Shown: piece after piece, positions 14,413-18,073 of the stretch
Layout of the letters: each line of letters opens with the position of its first letter
Position numbering within the stretch: the first letter of the stretch is position 1
DNA from: an uncultured Clostridia bacterium
GTDB lineage: Bacteria; Bacillota; Clostridia; TANB77; CAG-508
Assembly: GCA_947624405.1 (NCBI GenBank)
Contig: CANQKB010000021.1
Span: 1-18,073, forward strand
Length of the DNA stretch: 18,073 nucleotides
Direction: 5' to 3'
Position numbers and translations under genes: made by a program
The notes under the pieces: generated by a model
The model's database searches: none
Seen by the model: the letters and a program-made list of their open reading frames with translations, nothing else
Told to the model about the DNA's origin: nothing

Positions 14413-16900
14413 TAAATCTTGTGCTCCGTTTTTTATAAGCTTCTAATACTCCTTTTGTTAAATCCTCTTTTTTCTTTTCTGGATTTTCTTTTTCATATAA
14501 TTTCAATATTCTACTTGGTACTTCTATATTATCAAAACAGCATGTATATTGATTTCTCCAAACCCAACTTTGTGCAACTATTCTTCCTTCTTCATCTCTT
14601 ACTACAAAAACTCTTCCATCTGGTGATAAAGCGCTATGTATCATACTTGTCTCGCCTCCACCATGTAGTTTTTGACAGCAATCTGTAAGTACACCTATAG
14701 CTAAAGTAAGAGGATCATCATTTCTTAGTATTTCATATGTGTATCCTTTTGTTTTACCTGATATTTTAGGTATACTAGAATAATCTCTCATTTCCGCTTC
14801 ATTATATATTTTCTGTAACTTTTCAAAATCCTCCTGAGAGTATCCTGCTATTTTTGCATATTCTGCAAGTCTTTCATTTCCTATATCTATATTGTCATAT
14901 GCAATGCTTTTTATATAATCTTCTGCTACTTCCAATGTGATTTTTCTTGCCGAATTCATTTTAGTTATTCCTGCAAATTGCCTTTGTATATTTGCAATCT
15001 TACCTATATGTTCTGGATTTGAGATTATTTCTTCTATATTTTCTTCAAAAAATCTAACAAAGTTTTCGTCATACTTCATTGCAAATCCATCAAATATTTG
15101 ATGAGCTTTAGTGTATGTTAATATTTTAGGGTAATCTGCTTCTTCTAAAATTACTCTAATCTCTTTTGCTAATTTCTTATCTTTTTGTTTATTTATTTTT
15201 AATATGTATTTTCTTTTTGATTTTTCACAATTTTCTTTTTCATCTTCCCATAAAATATATGCCTTTTTAAATTCTTCTTCTTCGTTAATTTCTTGAAATG
15301 GTCTTTCTAAACTATCCCAATTTGTAACTTGTCTAAGCTTTCTTATTATTTCATTATATTCCTCTTCTGATAATTCACTTGGTATTCCTGTAAACAATTC
15401 AACTATTTTATTAAAACTTTCTTCATTTCCTTGAAATAAACCTAAACTATATGATGCTTTTAATATTGTTGATTTTCTCTCATCATTTATATTATAATCA
15501 TCCATTCTCATTAATTGTGACCATTTATTAGCATTTGCTAAAAAGCTATCTATTTCTTTTATTGGAAAATTTTGCATGATAATATAATGAGGCAAAAATC
15601 TTCCTCCTGTAGCTTTATACCAAGCTTCTAGTACATTTTCCTTATAACTTTGTACCATCCTTCTTATTGTATCTGGATATTTTATTCCTAGTTTTAACAA
15701 TGTTTCACAATCAAATCTATCAAATAATTCATTATAAGATTCTGAAAATGCTCTTGATAATTCTTTACCTTTTAAAAACTTTCTCCATTCTGGATGTTTT
15801 TTTATTTCATCAAACGACAACCAGTTCCAATTATCGTAAATTTGAGATTCATAACCGTCATAAAAATACGTTTTCAATTCTTCTGGTGCATCATCTACTA
15901 AAAATAATTCTGGATGTTTTATTTTCATAAATTCTGGTGCTGTATCACTATATTTACTCTTTCTAGTTAAGATATTATTTTCTATTTCTTTTTGCAATGC
16001 TGTTTGCTTTTCATCTTCAGTTTGACATTGTTCAAATATGGTTCCATCTATATCTTCTATATATCTACCATATTGCTGAGCAAATTCTAATATTTTTTTT
16101 GTAGTTAGATTTTCCCATATTGATTTATTCGCATTTTTACTTAGTCTAAAACCCACATCAACAGCTTTAGTTAATAATATATCTTTTAAATATGGATATT
16201 TTTTTACATCTTCATATGTTAACCAACCTTTATAAAACTTATTTTTTATTGTTTTTTCTACATTTTCTGGTAAAAATAACTCTGGATATTTTTCTTTAAA
16301 ACTTGCTGGCAATTCCTCAAAATATGCTGCTCCTAAATTTGTGATATTTCTATATATTTCATTTTCTATTACTTTTCTTACATTTTCTTCTGTAAATGCA
16401 ATTAATGCTGGTTCTTCACAAACTTTTTTGAAAAATCTACTATATCTATCAAAAGTTTTTCTTTCTCTTTCTGTTAATTCCCCTTCTGGTCTATCTATCA
16501 AAACCAAAACACCTAATTCGTCTAAGCATTTACCATAATCAGCACAAATTTTCAAAAAATTTTCTTGTCCGATTTTACTAGACAAATAATCTGCCATATT
16601 AACTATGTCTTGATTTTTTATAAATGTGTTTCCATATTTTCGTTGTGTACTTCCTTCAAGTCCTACAAGCATTTCTCTTGCAAAAATTACTTTTAAATCT
16701 TTTCCTTGTAGTAGTTTAACTAATTTTGGATTTTTCCTTACATCTTCAGCTTCCATTCCTCCCAAATGCAATTTTTCTTTTATGCTAGAATCAACATCCA
16801 TATCTATAAAGATATCTGATTGTTCTTTTCTACATTCTCCTTGTATAAAATCATAATTTTGATGTGCATCATTATCAAAATCTTCTAATTTTTTTTGCAT
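14345..16900 (-). CDS. Giant unknown protein B, upstream segment (zero frame), tandem paralog lacking the N-terminus
   Basis: An 851-codon paralog of the ORF at 10570-13611. It lacks the first 180 or so residues and starts almost directly at the first repeat (YDFIQGECRKEQSDIFID). The three repeats, the GGRFLPHYIIMQNFPIKEI block and the C-terminal TDCCQ (739-743), VFVVRDEEGRIVAQSWVW and CCFDNIEVP are retained. The last quarter is close to identical with copy A, also at the DNA level. Residue 825 is the CGG codon; the following 26 residues (STRFNARRQK and on) are a basic run-on with no counterpart in copy A and are probably not made as part of the main product. ATG 16900 has AAGGAG 12 bases upstream and a promoter at 16986-16958. 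It is the first gene of a unit that continues through copy A to the ProA-like gene. Confidence 0.75.
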   Translation of the reverse strand: MQKKLEDFDNDAHQNYDFIQGECRKEQSDIFIDMDVDSSIKEKLHLGGMEAEDVRKNPKLVKLLQGKDLKVIFAREMLVGLEGSTQRKYGNTFIKNQDIVNMADYLSSKIGQENFLKICADYGKCLDELGVLVLIDRPEGELTERERKTFDRYSRFFKKVCEEPALIAFTEENVRKVIENEIYRNITNLGAAYFEELPASFKEKYPELFLPENVEKTIKNKFYKGWLTYEDVKKYPYLKDILLTKAVDVGFRLSKNANKSIWENLTTKKILEFAQQYGRYIEDIDGTIFEQCQTEDEKQTALQKEIENNILTRKSKYSDTAPEFMKIKHPELFLVDDAPEELKTYFYDGYESQIYDNWNWLSFDEIKKHPEWRKFLKGKELSRAFSESYNELFDRFDCETLLKLGIKYPDTIRRMVQSYKENVLEAWYKATGGRFLPHYIIMQNFPIKEIDSFLANANKWSQLMRMDDYNINDERKSTILKASYSLGLFQGNEESFNKIVELFTGIPSELSEEEYNEIIRKLRQVTNWDSLERPFQEINEEEEFKKAYILWEDEKENCEKSKRKYILKINKQKDKKLAKEIRVILEEADYPKILTYTKAHQIFDGFAMKYDENFVRFFEENIEEIISNPEHIGKIANIQRQFAGITKMNSARKITLEVAEDYIKSIAYDNIDIGNERLAEYAKIAGYSQEDFEKLQKIYNEAEMRDYSSIPKISGKTKGYTYEILRNDDPLTLAIGVLTDCCQKLHGGGETSMIHSALSPDGRVFVVRDEEGRIVAQSWVWRNQYTCCFDNIEVPSRILKLYEKENPEKKKEDLTKGVLEAYKKRSTRFNARRQKGISKIIRKRNNNKRAI
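14425..14431 (-). other. Putative +1 recoding site AAA-CGG-A, giant gene B
   Basis: The zero frame reads GCT TAT AAA AAA CGG AGC ACA AGA. The +1 frame from GGA gives GGA GCA CAA GAT TTA ATG and enters the 254-codon frame. The CGG context and shift direction are identical to copy A even though the zero-frame stop differs: TGA two codons further on in A, but a 27-codon run-on in B. That suggests the shift site, and not the zero-frame end, is what is conserved. No other in-frame CGG occurs in either ORF. Confidence 0.65.
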
Positions 16901-16957
16901 TTTCCTATATTACTCCTTATATTGTGTTTTTTAAATTTACATAACAACTTAATATAA

Positions 16958-16986
16958 ATGATAACACAATATTTCGTAATTTGCAA
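16958..16986 (-). promoter_or_regulatory. Promoter of the giant-protein operon, TTGCAA-N17-TATCAT
   Basis: The -35 TTGCAA (16986-16981) matches four of six consensus bases, the -10 TATCAT (16963-16958) five of six, and the spacer is 17. It starts immediately after the stop codon of the phosphatase gene and lies about 60 bp before ATG 16900. No terminator is visible between the two genes, so readthrough from upstream may add to expression. Confidence 0.5.
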
Positions 16987-17637
16987 CTACTTATTTGTAT
17001 CCAAAAATTTATTTACGATATTTATATATAAAATTAAATAAGATATTGATACTAAAAATCCTGCTAGTACATCACTTGTATAATGCACCCCTAAATAAAT
17101 CCTACTTATCCCAATAGAAATTGTTAAAACACCTAAAATTGTCATTAAAGTCCATTTAACATATTTATTTTTTATATATTTATATATTAAGTATATAATA
17201 AATCCATAAAAAGCCATACTTACTGCAGAATGCCCTGATGGAAAACTATATCCAGTTTCATTAATTAATCTATATTCCATTGGTCTAGGTCTTTGCAAAA
17301 TATTTTTTAGTATTGCATTAAAACCTGCTATTATTGCTAAATTAGAGCAAATTGCTATTCCTATTTTTTTATTCTTTATAACCAATAATAAAACAATTGA
17401 TGTAATAATTAAAAAAGTCGCTCCTCCAAATTTTGTTATTATTTTTGCTATTGGAGTCACGAAATCTGACATTAAATAAGTAGATATAACTTTATAACCT
17501 AAAGCATCTGCTTCTATAATTTCTTTATTAAATACATCTTCTGCTAAGGCTAAAAAAATTATTACACAAACAAATAATACTATCCATTTTAAATTTTTTA
17601 TTAACCATTCTTTTATTTTTTCTTTATTAAAATGCAT
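16987..17637 (-). CDS. PAP2-family membrane phosphatase
   Basis: A 216-residue integral membrane protein with about six hydrophobic segments and the complete PAP2 catalytic signature: KNILQRPRP (the K-x6-RP motif, residues 111-119), PSGH (133-136) and SRIYLGVHYTSD (178-189, the SR-x5-H-x3-D motif). The two histidines and the arginines form the phosphate site facing outside the membrane. Family members remove phosphate from lipid phosphates such as phosphatidic acid, phosphatidylglycerophosphate or undecaprenyl pyrophosphate; which one applies cannot be told here. The frame opens at ATG 17652, but AAAGG lies inside it and seven bases before ATG 17637, which I prefer. It follows the 88-residue gene by 26 bp, presumably in one transcript. 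Confidence 0.9.
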   Translation of the reverse strand: MHFNKEKIKEWLIKNLKWIVLFVCVIIFLALAEDVFNKEIIEADALGYKVISTYLMSDFVTPIAKIITKFGGATFLIITSIVLLLVIKNKKIGIAICSNLAIIAGFNAILKNILQRPRPMEYRLINETGYSFPSGHSAVSMAFYGFIIYLIYKYIKNKYVKWTLMTILGVLTISIGISRIYLGVHYTSDVLAGFLVSISYLILYINIVNKFLDTNK

Positions 17638-17663
17638 TTTTAAACCTTTCATATTTCAATATA

Positions 17664-17930
17664 TTATTGTAAAGCATTATTTTTTACTGCTACCATCATT
17701 TCGTTTTCTTTTACTGTGTTCGCTATACCCGCATACATATACTTTTCCCCTGTTATATATGTGCTATATCCCAAATTTTCCAATCTAATTTGAGCTAATT
17801 CTAAAAATCTTTTAGTTTCGCTTTCTGTTAAATTATATTTTACTCTTAATTCATAAAATGTAAATGTCAAAATATCTTGATTTTGACTTATTTTTGCATT
17901 TATATTGTTAGTTATAAATTCTAAAGTCAT
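17664..17930 (-). CDS. Small hypothetical protein, 88 residues
   Basis: Starts at ATG 17930 with AAGGAG ten bases upstream and a near-consensus promoter before it, so expression is well supported. The middle part (ELRVKYNLTESETKRFLELAQ) reads as two helices with a turn, followed by LGYSTYITGEKYMY, which looks like a beta hairpin; a small winged-helix-like domain is possible but unproven. There is no signal peptide or membrane segment and no recognised family. Its position ahead of the membrane phosphatase may mean a shared transcript only. Confidence 0.7.
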   Translation of the reverse strand: MTLEFITNNINAKISQNQDILTFTFYELRVKYNLTESETKRFLELAQIRLENLGYSTYITGEKYMYAGIANTVKENEMMVAVKNNALQ

Positions 17931-17959
17931 ATTTTTACAACTCCTTCTGTATTTTTGTT

Positions 17960-17988
17960 ATTATATCATATTTTACATTCTATGTCGA
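17960..17988 (-). promoter_or_regulatory. Promoter TCGACA-N17-TATAAT
   Basis: The -10 TATAAT (17965-17960) is perfect, the -35 TCGACA (17988-17983) matches five of six, and the spacer is 17 bases. It precedes the 88-residue gene by about 30 bp. Further upstream, 8-bp arms TTTTTCGT and ACGAAAAA near 18003-18044 are inverted repeats; they lack a usable terminator layout in the minus direction. Confidence 0.7.
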
Positions 17989-18073
17989 ATATTTTTTATG
18001 AATTTTTTCGTTTGTGCCACTTTTTTGATTTCAGACGAAAAATATTGCTAATATTATTATGTTAAGTTTGCTT

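Noticed and set aside
14345..14428. The basic run-on tail (RSTRFNARRQK onward) as a functional C-terminus of giant protein B
   Set aside because: It arises from the overlapping +1 coding sequence after the CGG codon, has no counterpart in copy A and reads as frameshifted sequence.
1..18073. CRISPR arrays, tRNA or rRNA genes, intact transposases
   Set aside because: I looked for spaced direct repeats, tRNA-like cloverleaf ends with CCA, rRNA signature segments and DDE transposase-like proteins, and found none.

Overview
The window is AT-rich (roughly 30% G+C by eye) and every credible gene lies on the minus strand, so transcription runs from high to low coordinates. The RpoB and RpoC sequences, strong TTGACA/TATAAT promoters, AAGGAG-type ribosome binding sites and heavy AGA/AAA codon use point to a low-GC Firmicute, most likely an uncultured member of the Clostridia. 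Position 1 falls inside a CT dinucleotide run, which looks like a place where an assembly would stop.

Layout in the direction of transcription: (1) 17930-16987, a promoter, an 88-residue protein of unknown function and a PAP2-family membrane phosphatase. (2) 16900-8726, a promoter followed by two tandem copies of a very large protein of unknown function, each broken into a long upstream ORF and a 254-259-residue downstream ORF, then a catalytically degenerate ProA/aldehyde-dehydrogenase-like protein. (3) 8695-8254, a noncoding stretch with an inverted-repeat element of about 144 bp, a consensus promoter overlapped by a perfect palindrome, and a leader of about 200 nt. (4) 8253-800, rpoB and rpoC ending at a hairpin terminator; the usual ribosomal-protein neighbours (rplJ, rplL) are absent. 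(5) 749-171, a GNAT acetyltransferase. (6) 139-1, a promoter and the first codons of a gene that leaves the window.

The main finding is a pattern joining three apparently broken genes. rpoC and both giant genes each change reading frame by +1, and in all three the change falls exactly on a CGG codon followed by A (AGA-CGG-A in rpoC, AAA-CGG-A in the giant genes). I looked for CGG in frame in every gene. Across about 5,600 codons I find it only at these three positions; rpoB has none in 1,252 codons. Skipping the C and reading GGA as glycine restores the conserved SGARG motif of RpoC and fuses each giant protein to its downstream half. The simplest reading is that CGG is unassigned or very poorly decoded here and acts as a +1 recoding signal, in an essential RNA polymerase subunit and in a neighbouring protein family. 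Two of the three sites are paralogous, so this amounts to two independent cases.

Boundaries and frames were read directly from the sequence. Family assignments come from recognising motifs without any database search.
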